A stretch of DNA of 60,655 nt. Origin: JBBSNV01 sp964458605. GTDB taxonomy: Bacteria > Pseudomonadota > Alphaproteobacteria > Reyranellales > JAQSWP01. Below the pieces are notes generated by a model. The model saw nothing but the letters and a program-made list of their open reading frames with translations, was not told the origin of the DNA and did not search any database. The stretch spans positions 1 to 60,655 of the forward strand of contig CAYWLS010000027.1 in assembly GCA_964458605.1 (NCBI GenBank), in the 5' to 3' direction. Positions 1-8,622 of the stretch are shown here, piece by piece (positions within the stretch are counted from its first letter, which is position 1; every line of letters begins with the position of its first letter). A program made the position numbers and the translations under genes.

Positions 1-105
1 TCCTGCTCACTTCCTCTCGCCTGATCATCCGCGCTTTATGAGTCCACTACCTAGAGCCATCGCCTGTCGACGGCGGCACGGCGGCGCGGCCGTTCCCGAG
101 CGGCT

Positions 106-603
106 CTAACGCTGGCCGTCTTCGCCGGCCAGCCGGTCCAGCGCCTCGCCCCGTACGCGATAGGGCACCCAGTCGTGCAGATGGTCGACGCCCAGGCGCC
201 GGTAGAATTCGCGCGCCGGATTCCAGGTCAGCACGTTGAGATCGATGCGCCCCAGGCCGCGATCGCGGGCGATCCGCGCCAGCCGCGCCAGCAGGGCGCG
301 GCCGGCGCCCTGGCCGCGGACATGGTCGTAGACGAAGATGTCCTCGAGGAAGATGCCGGCGCGACCCTCCCAGGTCGAGTAGTTCGAGGTCCACAGCGCG
401 AAGCCTATGGGCTCGCCACCGAGTTCGGCCAGGATGGCCTCGAATCGGGGCTGCGGGCCGAAGCCGTCGCGGCGCAGGATATCCGGCGTCGCCTTGTTGG
501 CGCCCGGGACCTTCTCGTATGCGGCCAGCGCTCCCAGCATTTCGTGGATCGCCTCGCAATCCGCCGACCGCGCCGCACGCACGATCAATTTGCGATCGGC
601 CAT
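106..603 (-). CDS. GNAT family N-acetyltransferase
   Basis: A 165-residue protein covering one complete GNAT fold. The acetyl-CoA pyrophosphate-binding motif A is visible as RGQGAG (residues 96-101), preceded by the strand IFLEDIFV, which is typical of the diamine/thialysine acetyltransferase (SSAT-like) branch. The ATG lies one base after the DUF2783 stop (TGA-C-ATG), so it is probably the last gene of the cassette that starts with the permease at 4751. The family transfers acetyl from acetyl-CoA to an amine; the substrate cannot be read from the sequence, and a polyamine or lysine analogue is only a guess from the subfamily look. Confidence 0.85.
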   Translation of the reverse strand: MADRKLIVRAARSADCEAIHEMLGALAAYEKVPGANKATPDILRRDGFGPQPRFEAILAELGGEPIGFALWTSNYSTWEGRAGIFLEDIFVYDHVRGQGAGRALLARLARIARDRGLGRIDLNVLTWNPAREFYRRLGVDHLHDWVPYRVRGEALDRLAGEDGQR

Positions 604-604
604 G

Positions 605-799
605 TCAGACGCCCTCGCGGGCGCGCTGCAGCGCTTCTTCCAGAACCGCGCGGTCGCCGATCTGGTTGGCCAGCAGCAGGATCAGCCGGGCGTTGAACAG
701 CCCGGTGCGCCGCTCGTCGAGATCGCGATAGCAATCGACCAGCGCGCTGTAGAAGTCGTCGGGATCGGCAAGCGCCGGGTCGACGCGCAATTGGGCCAT
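605..799 (-). CDS. DUF2783 domain small protein
   Basis: A 64-residue protein that looks like the DUF2783 family: an acidic N-terminus (DPDDFYSAL) and a conserved helix containing NARLILLLANQIGD. The start is the ATG at 799 rather than an upstream in-frame TTG, because AGGAG lies five bases before this ATG. It follows the FAD monooxygenase stop by about 20 bases and ends one base before the acetyltransferase ATG. DUF2783 proteins are, to my knowledge, repeatedly found beside this type of FAD monooxygenase and MBL protein, suggesting an accessory or stabilising role. No biochemical function is known to me. Confidence 0.8.
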   Translation of the reverse strand: MAQLRVDPALADPDDFYSALVDCYRDLDERRTGLFNARLILLLANQIGDRAVLEEALQRAREGV

Positions 800-818
800 G
801 GCAAGCTCCTGCAAAAGA

Positions 819-2501
819 TCAGTCGGCGGCGACGGCGCGGCGGAGCGCCAGCGCCACCTTGCCCCGGTCGAATTGGCGCCAGCGCGCCGCCACGTGGTGG
901 TCGGGCCGGATCAGATAGAGGGTGCCGGCCCGCGCGTCGTAACGCTGCCACAGCACGTTCTCGATATCTTCGGCCACCGGCCAGGCGATTTCGGAACTGG
1001 CGCCGCGCCGGGTCACCAGCAACGGCGCCAGCTTGACGGGGCCGGTCATGGCTTCACAGGCCGCCACCATGCGCAGATCGATTTCGGCGGCGCGCTCGGC
1101 AAATACCAGCAAGGTGAAACGACCGCCCAGCCGGTCCAGCAGCCAGCCCAGATCGCCGCCCGACGCCACCGGTCCGTCGACCGAAGGAGCGCCCGGACCG
1201 GTATTGCCGTTCCAGTCCTCCGGCTCTTCATCGGGCGTCACCAGCGGCGAGCCGCGATAGGCGGTGGGGGTGGACAGCCGTCCCGAATTGACCAGGGCGC
1301 GGGCGAAGGGAAACTCCGGCGCCAGCGACAGCACCGCATCGCGCAGGGTGCGGCTGGCTTCGTTCTTGGGCGTGATGAAATCGGTGCTGCGCGTGGAGTG
1401 GCGCAGATTCTCCCGCGCCGCCTGGACCCGCTCCTGCGAATAGCTCTGCAGCAGTTGGGGCGAAGCCTGGCCGCGCAGCACCAGACCCAGCTTCCACGCC
1501 AGATTGTCGGCATCGGCGACGCCGGAATTGCCGCCGCGCGCGCCGAACGGCGACACCACATGGGCCGCGTCGCCGGCGAACAGCACGCGGCCGTGCACGA
1601 AGCTTTCCATGCAGCGGCAGGTGAAGGAATAGACGCTGACCCACTCGTAGTCGAAGACGATCTGCTCGCCCAACATTGCCTTCAGTCGCGGCGTCACCGC
1701 CTCGAGCCGGGCGTCGCGCTCGGGATCGGCATCCGGCCCGAGATGGAAGTCGATGCGCCAAACGTCGTCGGCCTGGCGATGCAGCAGCACCGAATGGCCG
1801 CGATGGAACGGCGGGTCGAACCAGAACCAGCGTTCGGCGGGAAAGCTGGCCTTCATATGCACGTCGGAAATCAGAAAGCGGTCGTCGAACACCTGGCCGG
1901 GGAACTCCAGGCCCATGGCGTGGCGGATGGTGCTGCGCACGCCGTCGGCGGCGATCACGTATTGCGCGGCCAGCCGATAGCGCCCGTCCGGGGTTTCGAC
2001 CTCCAGGGTGACGCCATCGCTTGCCGCCTGCAGCCCCACCACCCTGTTCTTCCAGCGCAACTCTATATCCGGCAGCTCGCCGCAGCGCTTCACCAGGTAT
2101 TCTTCGACGTAATATTGCTGCAGGTTGATGAAGGCGGGGAATTGCTGATGTGCCTCCGGCGTCAGGGCGAAGCTGTAGGCCAGCCTGTCGCCGACGAACA
2201 GCTTGCCGGTATCCCAGGTAACGCCCTTCTCGACCATCGGCGTGGCGACGCCCAGCCGGTCCCAGATCTCGAGCGTGCGCTTGGACCAGCAGATGGCGCG
2301 GCTGCCCTTGCTGACCGTGTCGTCCTCGTCCAGTACCAGCACCGGGATGTCCTGCATCGCCAGGTCGATCGCCGCGGTCAGCCCGACCGGACCGGCGCCG
2401 ACGATCACCACCGGGCGGCGCGGCGTTGCGGGCGCCGTGCCGCCGACAGCCAGCTCGGCCGGCCTGACATAGGGATAGATCGGATTGGTATAGGTGCCCA
2501 C
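819..2501 (-). CDS. FAD-dependent aromatic monooxygenase (PheA/TfdB/MhpA type)
   Basis: A 560-residue class A flavoprotein hydroxylase. The N-terminal Rossmann motif is GAGPVG (about residues 35-40), the second FAD/NADPH motif is AADGVRSTIR near residue 180, and the third is FAGDAAHVVSPFGARGGNSG near residue 300. The C-terminal about 150 residues resemble the thioredoxin-like domain of phenol-hydroxylase-type enzymes. The GTG at 2501 is chosen because GGGGGA lies just upstream and the MBL gene stops 22 bases before it; longer in-frame extensions run into that gene. Such enzymes hydroxylate phenolic or other aromatic rings using NAD(P)H and O2. The neighbouring permease and MBL hydrolase suggest uptake and processing of an aromatic acid, but the substrate is unknown. 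Confidence 0.85.
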   Translation of the reverse strand: MGTYTNPIYPYVRPAELAVGGTAPATPRRPVVIVGAGPVGLTAAIDLAMQDIPVLVLDEDDTVSKGSRAICWSKRTLEIWDRLGVATPMVEKGVTWDTGKLFVGDRLAYSFALTPEAHQQFPAFINLQQYYVEEYLVKRCGELPDIELRWKNRVVGLQAASDGVTLEVETPDGRYRLAAQYVIAADGVRSTIRHAMGLEFPGQVFDDRFLISDVHMKASFPAERWFWFDPPFHRGHSVLLHRQADDVWRIDFHLGPDADPERDARLEAVTPRLKAMLGEQIVFDYEWVSVYSFTCRCMESFVHGRVLFAGDAAHVVSPFGARGGNSGVADADNLAWKLGLVLRGQASPQLLQSYSQERVQAARENLRHSTRSTDFITPKNEASRTLRDAVLSLAPEFPFARALVNSGRLSTPTAYRGSPLVTPDEEPEDWNGNTGPGAPSVDGPVASGGDLGWLLDRLGGRFTLLVFAERAAEIDLRMVAACEAMTGPVKLAPLLVTRRGASSEIAWPVAEDIENVLWQRYDARAGTLYLIRPDHHVAARWRQFDRGKVALALRRAVAAD

Positions 2502-2523
2502 GCCGTCCCCCGTTTTGCGATGG

Positions 2524-3480
2524 CTACCTGGCCTGTTCCAGCGCCTGCCACATCTCGATGTCGCGCTCGGCGGTCCAGATGCGCGGATGATCGATGCCCT
2601 TGGCCTCGTCATAGGCGCGCGACACGTCGAACGGCATGCAGTGTTCGAAGATCACCCAGTTGCCGTAGCGCGGCCCCAGCGCCGCCATGGCGCCGTCATA
2701 GGCCTGCTTCAGCGAGCGGCCGGCCTTGGCGTGCTTGCCGACCTCTTCATAGAGCGCGGTGATGAAGGCTTGCGTGCCGGCGATGCCCTCTTCCACAGCC
2801 TCCGGCGTGGTCAGCGCATCGCCGCGCCCGGGCACCAGCGCGACGGGTTTCAGATCGCGCAGTTTCTGCAGGGTCGCCGGCCATTCCTGCAGATGGGCGT
2901 CGCCGGCATAGGGCGTGGCGCCGTATTCCACCAGGTCGCCCGAGAACAGCACCCGTTCCCGGGGCAGCCAGACGATGGTGTCGCCCTTGGTGTGGCCCTT
3001 GCCGGCATGGATGATCTGCACTTCCGTCTTGCCCAGGAACAAGGTCATGCGGTCGGTGAAGGTGAGGTTGGGCCAGGTCAGGCCCGGCACGGTCTCGACC
3101 GAGCGGAACAGGCGGGGGAAGCGCTGCACTTCGGAATCGTAATCCTGCTGGCCGCGCTCGGCGATCATCTCGCGGGTGGCTTCGCTGGCGATCACATAGT
3201 CGGCGCCATAGGCCGAGGCGCCCAGCACGCGCACGGCGTGGTAGTGGCTCAGCACGACGTATTTGACCGGCTTGTCGGTGACCTCCCTGATGCGGCGGAT
3301 CACGTCCTGCGCCATCACCGGGGTGGCCTGGGCGTCGATCACCATGACCGAGTCCTCGCCGATCACGATGCCGGTATTGGGATCGCCCTCGGCCGTGTAG
3401 GCATAGGCATTGTCGGCCAGCTTGGTGAAGGTGATTTTCTTGTCGGCCAGGTCGGCTTGCGAAGCGAATGCCTTGGTCAT
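2524..3480 (-). CDS. MBL-fold hydrolase-like protein with altered metal motif
   Basis: A 318-residue metallo-beta-lactamase fold. The usual HxHxDH signature reads HYHAVR (residues 79-84), so the Asp and third His of the dinuclear zinc site are replaced. The downstream PGHG-type motif reads PGRG (217-220). His158, His163 and the SGDLVEYG motif (Asp182) are still present. The ATG is preceded by GAGGAA at good spacing. It sits 44 bases after the permease stop and 22 bases before the monooxygenase start, so co-transcription is likely. It may be a mononuclear or non-canonical hydrolase, or act on a ring-cleavage or lactone product of the flavoenzyme; both are inference. Fold is certain, chemistry is not. 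Confidence 0.8.
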   Translation of the reverse strand: MTKAFASQADLADKKITFTKLADNAYAYTAEGDPNTGIVIGEDSVMVIDAQATPVMAQDVIRRIREVTDKPVKYVVLSHYHAVRVLGASAYGADYVIASEATREMIAERGQQDYDSEVQRFPRLFRSVETVPGLTWPNLTFTDRMTLFLGKTEVQIIHAGKGHTKGDTIVWLPRERVLFSGDLVEYGATPYAGDAHLQEWPATLQKLRDLKPVALVPGRGDALTTPEAVEEGIAGTQAFITALYEEVGKHAKAGRSLKQAYDGAMAALGPRYGNWVIFEHCMPFDVSRAYDEAKGIDHPRIWTAERDIEMWQALEQAR

Positions 3481-3524
3481 TGTCGTTTCCTCGCCTGCTG
3501 GACGACGACTATGCCTGCGCCCAC

Positions 3525-4751
3525 CTACCAGGGCAACCAGCCGCCCAGGAACAGCCACAGCATCGCCACCGCCATGGTCAGCAGGGTCACCGGCACGCCG
3601 GATCGGGCGTGATCCCAGAACCGCAGCCGCACGCCCACGCCGGCGGCCCGCTCGGCGACGATGATATTGGCCAAAGACCCGACGATCAGGAAATTGCCGG
3701 CCAGGGTCGACAGCAGCGCCAGCCCGTACAGCGCCTGGGGCGTGGGCGAGGGCCACACCGTCAGCAGCAGGATCACGGCCGGCACGTTGCCCACGGTGTT
3801 GCTGATCAGCAGCGACAGGGGACCCAGCACCGACAGGCGATCGGGCAGGAAGCCCTGCGCCTGGGCCCAGTGGAACGCCGCCTCGGTATAGCCGGTGGCG
3901 GCGAAGGCGGCGGTCACGGTGAACAGGCAGGCGAACAGCAGCAGCAGGTGCCAGTCCACGGCGCCAACCATGTCGCGGCTGGACAGTTTGCGCGACAGCA
4001 GCAGAAAGCCCGCGATCACCAGGGCGCCGATCTCGCGCGGCCAATCGGTGGTGAACAGCAGGATCAGCGCCACCACCGCCAGCAGGCCCTTGTCGGTCTG
4101 GAAGACGTCGAAACGCACCGCCGGCGCGGTGGCGGGCCGGGTGTTGGCGGAGAGCGCGCCGCGCCATTGCCAGCGCACCACGCCGATCGTCACCGCCATG
4201 GCGGCCAGCGCCGGCGGCGCGCAGACCAGCAGGAAGCGCCAGAAATCCAGCCCGCCGGCCTGGCCGATCAGGATGTTCTGCGGATTGCCGATCACCGTCG
4301 CGGCCGAGCCGGCATTGGCGGCGCAGGCCAGCGCGATCAGGAACGGCCGCGCATCCAGGCCGCGCGCCACCAGCCCCCGGCACAGCAGCGGCGTCATGGC
4401 GAACACCACGATGTCGTTGGCCAGGATCGCCGACAGGCCGCCGGCCACCAGCACGGTGACCACCAGCAGCACGGTAGGACTGCGGCTGGCCGAGGTGATG
4501 CGCGCGGCGCACCAGTCGTAGAAGCCGGCGGCGCTGAACTGGGCGGAGATGATCATCAGCGCGAACAGCAGCAGCATGGTGGCGGCATCGACCGCACGGC
4601 CGATATCGCCGACCTGGATGGCGCCGCGCGCCAGCAGCAGCACGACCGCCAGCAGCGCGATGCCGGCGCGGTCCAGCTTCAACCCCGGCACCTGGCCGGT
4701 GGCCATGCCGATATAGGTGACGATGAAGACGGCGACGATCCAGAAGGTCAC
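3525..4751 (-). CDS. SLC13/ArsB-type anion permease
   Basis: A 408-residue, strongly hydrophobic protein with roughly 10-12 membrane spans. Two re-entrant-loop-like motifs of the ion transporter superfamily are present, GNPQNILIG in the N-terminal half and SLANIIVAERA in the C-terminal half, as in SLC13, CitM, NhaD and ArsB members. It starts with GTG at 4751; no better start is seen. It is the first gene of the minus-strand cassette with the MBL protein and monooxygenase, which argues for import of an organic anion that those enzymes metabolise, rather than arsenite export (no arsR or arsC is nearby). Confidence 0.8.
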   Translation of the reverse strand: MTFWIVAVFIVTYIGMATGQVPGLKLDRAGIALLAVVLLLARGAIQVGDIGRAVDAATMLLLFALMIISAQFSAAGFYDWCAARITSASRSPTVLLVVTVLVAGGLSAILANDIVVFAMTPLLCRGLVARGLDARPFLIALACAANAGSAATVIGNPQNILIGQAGGLDFWRFLLVCAPPALAAMAVTIGVVRWQWRGALSANTRPATAPAVRFDVFQTDKGLLAVVALILLFTTDWPREIGALVIAGFLLLSRKLSSRDMVGAVDWHLLLLFACLFTVTAAFAATGYTEAAFHWAQAQGFLPDRLSVLGPLSLLISNTVGNVPAVILLLTVWPSPTPQALYGLALLSTLAGNFLIVGSLANIIVAERAAGVGVRLRFWDHARSGVPVTLLTMAVAMLWLFLGGWLPW

Positions 4752-4820
4752 GGCATGCCCACGTTTGGTGCGGACAGATTCTAATGCTTTGAGAGCAAAG
4801 GCAAACTGCTTAGTGGTGCG

Positions 4821-6102
4821 CTAGCGGTTTTTCGGCGCGATCCGGAATTCGCAGATAATTTTGGGCTGCAAGTCGCGATCGACGGCGATCACCGCCCAGC
4901 CGGGATCCTCCCAGTAGGGCCTAGTCGCAAAGAAAACGACCTCGCCGTTAACGAAATACGGCGCGAGAAAATGGTAGTCGAACCGGCGGCCGAGCGCGAA
5001 AGACAGCCGTTCGCGGAACCTAATATCCATAATGAAATGGCCGAACTTTTTCTTGCGCATAGTGCGACTGTTTTCGAACTTGGCCCTGAAATCGGCCAAA
5101 GCGGCGTCGAGATGGCGCCGCAAAAATATGTCAAAGCCAGTCGCAAGAAACCTTTCGGAGACATTCAATTCATTGCGCCAAAAGTCCATGCCCCCAACGA
5201 AGTGTCCTTTCCGTTGCGTCTAGAACCGACCACGCCCAGCGATCTAAAATTGGACGCCGATCGATAAATGAACGAATCGCCCTATCATCGGCGCGAAATA
5301 AATAAAAAGTGTCACCGGCACCCATAGAGTCCGCGTATCGAACGCGTATGACGAGGTCGACCTGACCGTCATTGTCGAAATCGAACTCGGCCCACTCCAA
5401 GGATTCAATGTATTCCCGCGACAGCAAATGCCAGATCGGCTGCCGATACAAGAAGGCCGATGCGGCGTCATCGACAATGCCATTCATCGGCATCGCGAAC
5501 CGCGCGCATAATGAATTATCAAGCGCAGTAGTAAACAGCACCGTTCCGGGCGTCGGCCAATTATCCGACGGCAGCGGATATTCACGCCTATCGATCGGCA
5601 GGTTGGAAATCGAGTCCTGTGTGCATTCAACATTGGGCACGCCGCTGACCGCGGATTGCTCGTCTCGGTCACCCGGCCTGCAAACCTCCACCTCTGCCTC
5701 GCCGACAAAAAGTCGCAGGAAATTACCGCCGAAGCACGCGGAGTAGATGTCACCGGAAAGGTACTTGCGCTGGTCTATCCAAACGCTCAGGTGATTGGCC
5801 GGATCGGCCCCACACATGCCCCAAGCCCTACCGGGATCAGCATAAGTTTTTACGCGGACAGAGCGGCCATCGGCGAAATCGCATTCGTATGTCTCGTAAG
5901 ACGGAAGTGCTGTTGCGCGATCGCCGGGCAGATGGACGAAGCCGAATGATTCGTCGGCATTGCTGCGATCGGGGATCAGCGAAACCAGTTCGAGCCGATT
6001 GCCTGCCGTATCGCAAACCACCTCTAATTCCTAGGCGCGCGCGGATGCCCAAGTCGCCAAAATCATAGCGCCCAGAACAGCAATGACGAACCAGCGCAGC
6101 AT
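4821..6102 (-). pseudogene. Decayed secreted protein gene (amber stop plus frameshift)
   Basis: Reading minus from ATG 6102 gives a clean signal peptide (M-L-R-W, hydrophobic core VIAVLGAMILA, cleavage-like ASARA) that is followed immediately by an in-frame TAG at 6033-6031. The same frame then stays open to TGA at 5170. That body contains DFDNDGQVDLV, an FG-GAP/VCBS-like calcium loop. A second frame, open from about 5220 and with an ATG at 5189, continues to 4821 and ends in a plausible C-terminal domain (PYWEDPGWAVIAVD). The simplest reading is one secreted protein of about 420 residues broken by a nonsense codon and a frameshift near 5180-5220. Alternatively a GTG at 6021, with AGGA seven bases upstream, starts a leaderless 283-residue protein overlapping a 122-residue one. 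Base composition is clearly lower in GC than the flanks. Function unknown. Confidence 0.6.
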
Positions 6103-6229
6103 CCTGAAATGGTAGCGACCGACCTTGCGAGCAAACTACTGAGATATTTGTGGAAATCGTCGTCTATCGCCCCAGTTTTGCCTTCATCGACAGTCGCTCG
6201 ATGGCACCTGTGGTGCTATAGAATTGGCT
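6103..6229. other. Intergenic region upstream of uvrD
   Basis: This is the short divergent gap between the decayed secreted-protein gene and uvrD. I found no GTTC-N7-GTTC LexA motif, no convincing sigma70 pair and no clear ribosome site directly before the uvrD ATG. Confidence 0.4.
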
Positions 6230-8563
6230 ATGTCCGACCCCTTCGACCTGGCCGATGCGTCTCCCCCCGACGCCCCGCGCGATGCCGCGGCGGATCGGGC
6301 TACGCCGGCCATGGCCAGCCGCCATCTGGACGGGCTGAACGAGACCCAGCGCGAGGCGGTCGAACACACCGAGGGGCCGCTGCTGGTGCTGGCCGGCGCC
6401 GGCACCGGCAAGACCAAGGTGCTGACCTCGCGCATCGGCCACATCCTGATCGGCCGCAAGGCCTTCCCCAGCCAGATCCTGTCGGTGACTTTCACCAACA
6501 AGGCCGCGCGCGAGATGCTCGACCGCGTCGCCGGGCTGATCGGCCGCGCCGCCGACGGGCTGTGGCTGGGCACGTTCCATTCGGTGGGCGCGCGCATGCT
6601 GCGCCGGCATGCCGAGCTGGTCGGCCTGAAGCCCAATTTCACCATCCTCGACACCGACGACCAGATCCGCCTGCTCAAGCAATTGCTGGAAGCCGAGGGC
6701 ATCGACGACAAGAAATGGCCGGCCCGCGTGCTGGTCCACACCATCCAGCGCTGGAAGGATCGCGGCCTGACGCCGGACAGGATCTCGGTCGAGGAAGGCG
6801 GCGACTTCGCCGACGGCCGCGCCACGTCGATCTATCGCCAGTACCAGGAGCGGCTGCAGCAGCTCAACGCCGCCGATTTCGGCGACCTGCTGCTGCATTG
6901 CCTGACCCTGTTCACCCAGAATGCGGAAGTGCTGGCCGACTATCATCGCCGCTTCCGCTACATCCTGGTCGACGAATATCAGGACACCAACGTGGCGCAA
7001 TATCTGTGGCTGCGCCTGCTGGCCCAGGGCAATCGCAACATCTGCTGCGTCGGCGACGACGACCAGTCGATCTATGGCTGGCGCGGCGCGGAGGTCGGCA
7101 ACATCCTGCGCTTCGAGGCCGACTTCCCCGGCGCCAGGATCATCCGCCTGGAACGCAACTACCGCTCGACGCCGCACATATTGGGCGCCGCCTCCGGCCT
7201 GATCGCCAACAACGAGGGCCGTCTGGGCAAGACCCTGTGGACCTCGGCGCAGGAAGGCGAGCGCGTCAATGTGCGCGGCGTGTGGGATGGCGACGAGGAA
7301 GCGCGCGCGGTCGGCGAGGAGATCGAGGCCTTGCAGCGCAAGCAGCACAGGCTTTCCGACATCGCCATCCTGGTGCGCGCCGGCTTCCAGACCCGCGAGT
7401 TCGAGGAGCGCTTCATCCAGCTTGGCCTGCCCTATCGCGTGGTGGGCGGCCCGCGCTTCTACGAGCGCCAGGAGATCCGCGACGCGCTGGCCTATCTGCG
7501 CGTCACGATCCAGCCCGACGACGACCTGGCGTTCGAGCGCATCTACAACACGCCGCGCCGTGGCCTGGGCGATTCGGCGCTGAAGGCATTGCGCGAGACG
7601 GCGCGGGCGCAGCGCATCTCCCTGACCGAAGCGGCGCGCCGGCTGATCGAGACCGACGAGCTCAAGCCCCGGCCGCGCAAGTCGCTGACCGAACTGATCA
7701 ACGGCTTCGACCGCTGGCGGGCGCTGATCGACGGCATGCCGCACGCCGAGCTGACCGAGACGGTGCTGGAGGAAAGCGGCTATGTCGAGATGCTTCAGAA
7801 CGACAAGTCGCCCGAGGCCCCGGGCCGGCTGGAGAACCTCAAGGAACTGGTCAACGCCATGCAGGAATTCGAGAACCTGCAGGGCTTCCTCGAACATGTC
7901 AGCCTGGTGATGGAGAACAACGAGAATTCAAGCGGCGACATGGTCAACATCATGACCTTGCACTCGGCCAAGGGGCTGGAATTCGACACCGTGTTCCTGC
8001 CCGGCTGGGAAGAAGGCCTGTTCCCCAACCAGCGCGCGCTGGACGAAAGCGGCGTGGCCGGGCTGGAGGAGGAGCGCCGCTTGGCCTATGTCGGGCTGAC
8101 CCGCGCCAAGCAGCGCGCCTTCGTCTCCTTCGCCGCCAACCGGCGCATCTTCAACCAGTGGCAGTCCTGCATCCCCTCGCGCTTCATCCAGGAACTGCCC
8201 GAGGCGCATGTCGAGATGCGTTCGGATGCCGGATTGTACGGCTCCTACTCGGCCGGCCACTACGGAGGCTTGCGCGAAAGCTCGGCCTCGCTCGACGATT
8301 GGGGCTGGGGCGGCGCCAAGAGCGGCGGCGGATATGGCGGCGGGATGGCCGGCCGCGGTCCACGCCGTCGCTCGCCGATGCAGTTGGAGGCCGAGGTCAC
8401 GGCCAGCGAGACCGAGGAAGTCGAATACGATCTCGGCGAACGCATCTTCCACCAGAAATTCGGCTACGGCCGCATCGCGGCCATCGACGGCAACAAGCTG
8501 GACATCGAATTCGACAAGGCCGGGCGCAAGAAGGTGCTGGCCAGTTTCGTGGCGCGAGCCTGA
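6230..8563 (+). CDS. uvrD: ATP-dependent DNA helicase UvrD/PcrA
   Basis: A 777-residue superfamily 1A 3'-5' helicase. Seen in order: the Q-motif region LNETQREAV, Walker A GAGTGKT (56-62), TFTNKAA, Walker B DEYQDTN, motif III GDDDQSIYGWRGA, motif IV LERNYRST, motif V TLHSAKGLEFD and motif VI YVGLTRAK. The last about 50 residues (FHQKFGYGRI...) form the Tudor-like C-terminal domain that contacts RNA polymerase in PcrA/UvrD. It unwinds DNA in nucleotide-excision and mismatch repair. The ATG at 6230 is preferred over a TTG two codons upstream; neither has a strong Shine-Dalgarno. A Gly-rich linker lies between helicase core and Tudor domain. Confidence 0.95.
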   Translation: MSDPFDLADASPPDAPRDAAADRATPAMASRHLDGLNETQREAVEHTEGPLLVLAGAGTGKTKVLTSRIGHILIGRKAFPSQILSVTFTNKAAREMLDRVAGLIGRAADGLWLGTFHSVGARMLRRHAELVGLKPNFTILDTDDQIRLLKQLLEAEGIDDKKWPARVLVHTIQRWKDRGLTPDRISVEEGGDFADGRATSIYRQYQERLQQLNAADFGDLLLHCLTLFTQNAEVLADYHRRFRYILVDEYQDTNVAQYLWLRLLAQGNRNICCVGDDDQSIYGWRGAEVGNILRFEADFPGARIIRLERNYRSTPHILGAASGLIANNEGRLGKTLWTSAQEGERVNVRGVWDGDEEARAVGEEIEALQRKQHRLSDIAILVRAGFQTREFEERFIQLGLPYRVVGGPRFYERQEIRDALAYLRVTIQPDDDLAFERIYNTPRRGLGDSALKALRETARAQRISLTEAARRLIETDELKPRPRKSLTELINGFDRWRALIDGMPHAELTETVLEESGYVEMLQNDKSPEAPGRLENLKELVNAMQEFENLQGFLEHVSLVMENNENSSGDMVNIMTLHSAKGLEFDTVFLPGWEEGLFPNQRALDESGVAGLEEERRLAYVGLTRAKQRAFVSFAANRRIFNQWQSCIPSRFIQELPEAHVEMRSDAGLYGSYSAGHYGGLRESSASLDDWGWGGAKSGGGYGGGMAGRGPRRRSPMQLEAEVTASETEEVEYDLGERIFHQKFGYGRIAAIDGNKLDIEFDKAGRKKVLASFVARA

Positions 8564-8622
8564 GGTAGGAAGCGCGATCGTATCGGCCAGCCCGGCGGAA
8601 GGCTGGCGATTGGGGGCAGGCG

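Noticed and set aside
3525..4751. Arsenic resistance reading of the permease
   Set aside because: Although related to ArsB, there is no arsR, arsC or arsenite-linked gene nearby, and the operon context is catabolic.
6164..7897. 577-codon antisense ORF over uvrD
   Set aside because: Shadow of the helicase gene with no domain evidence.
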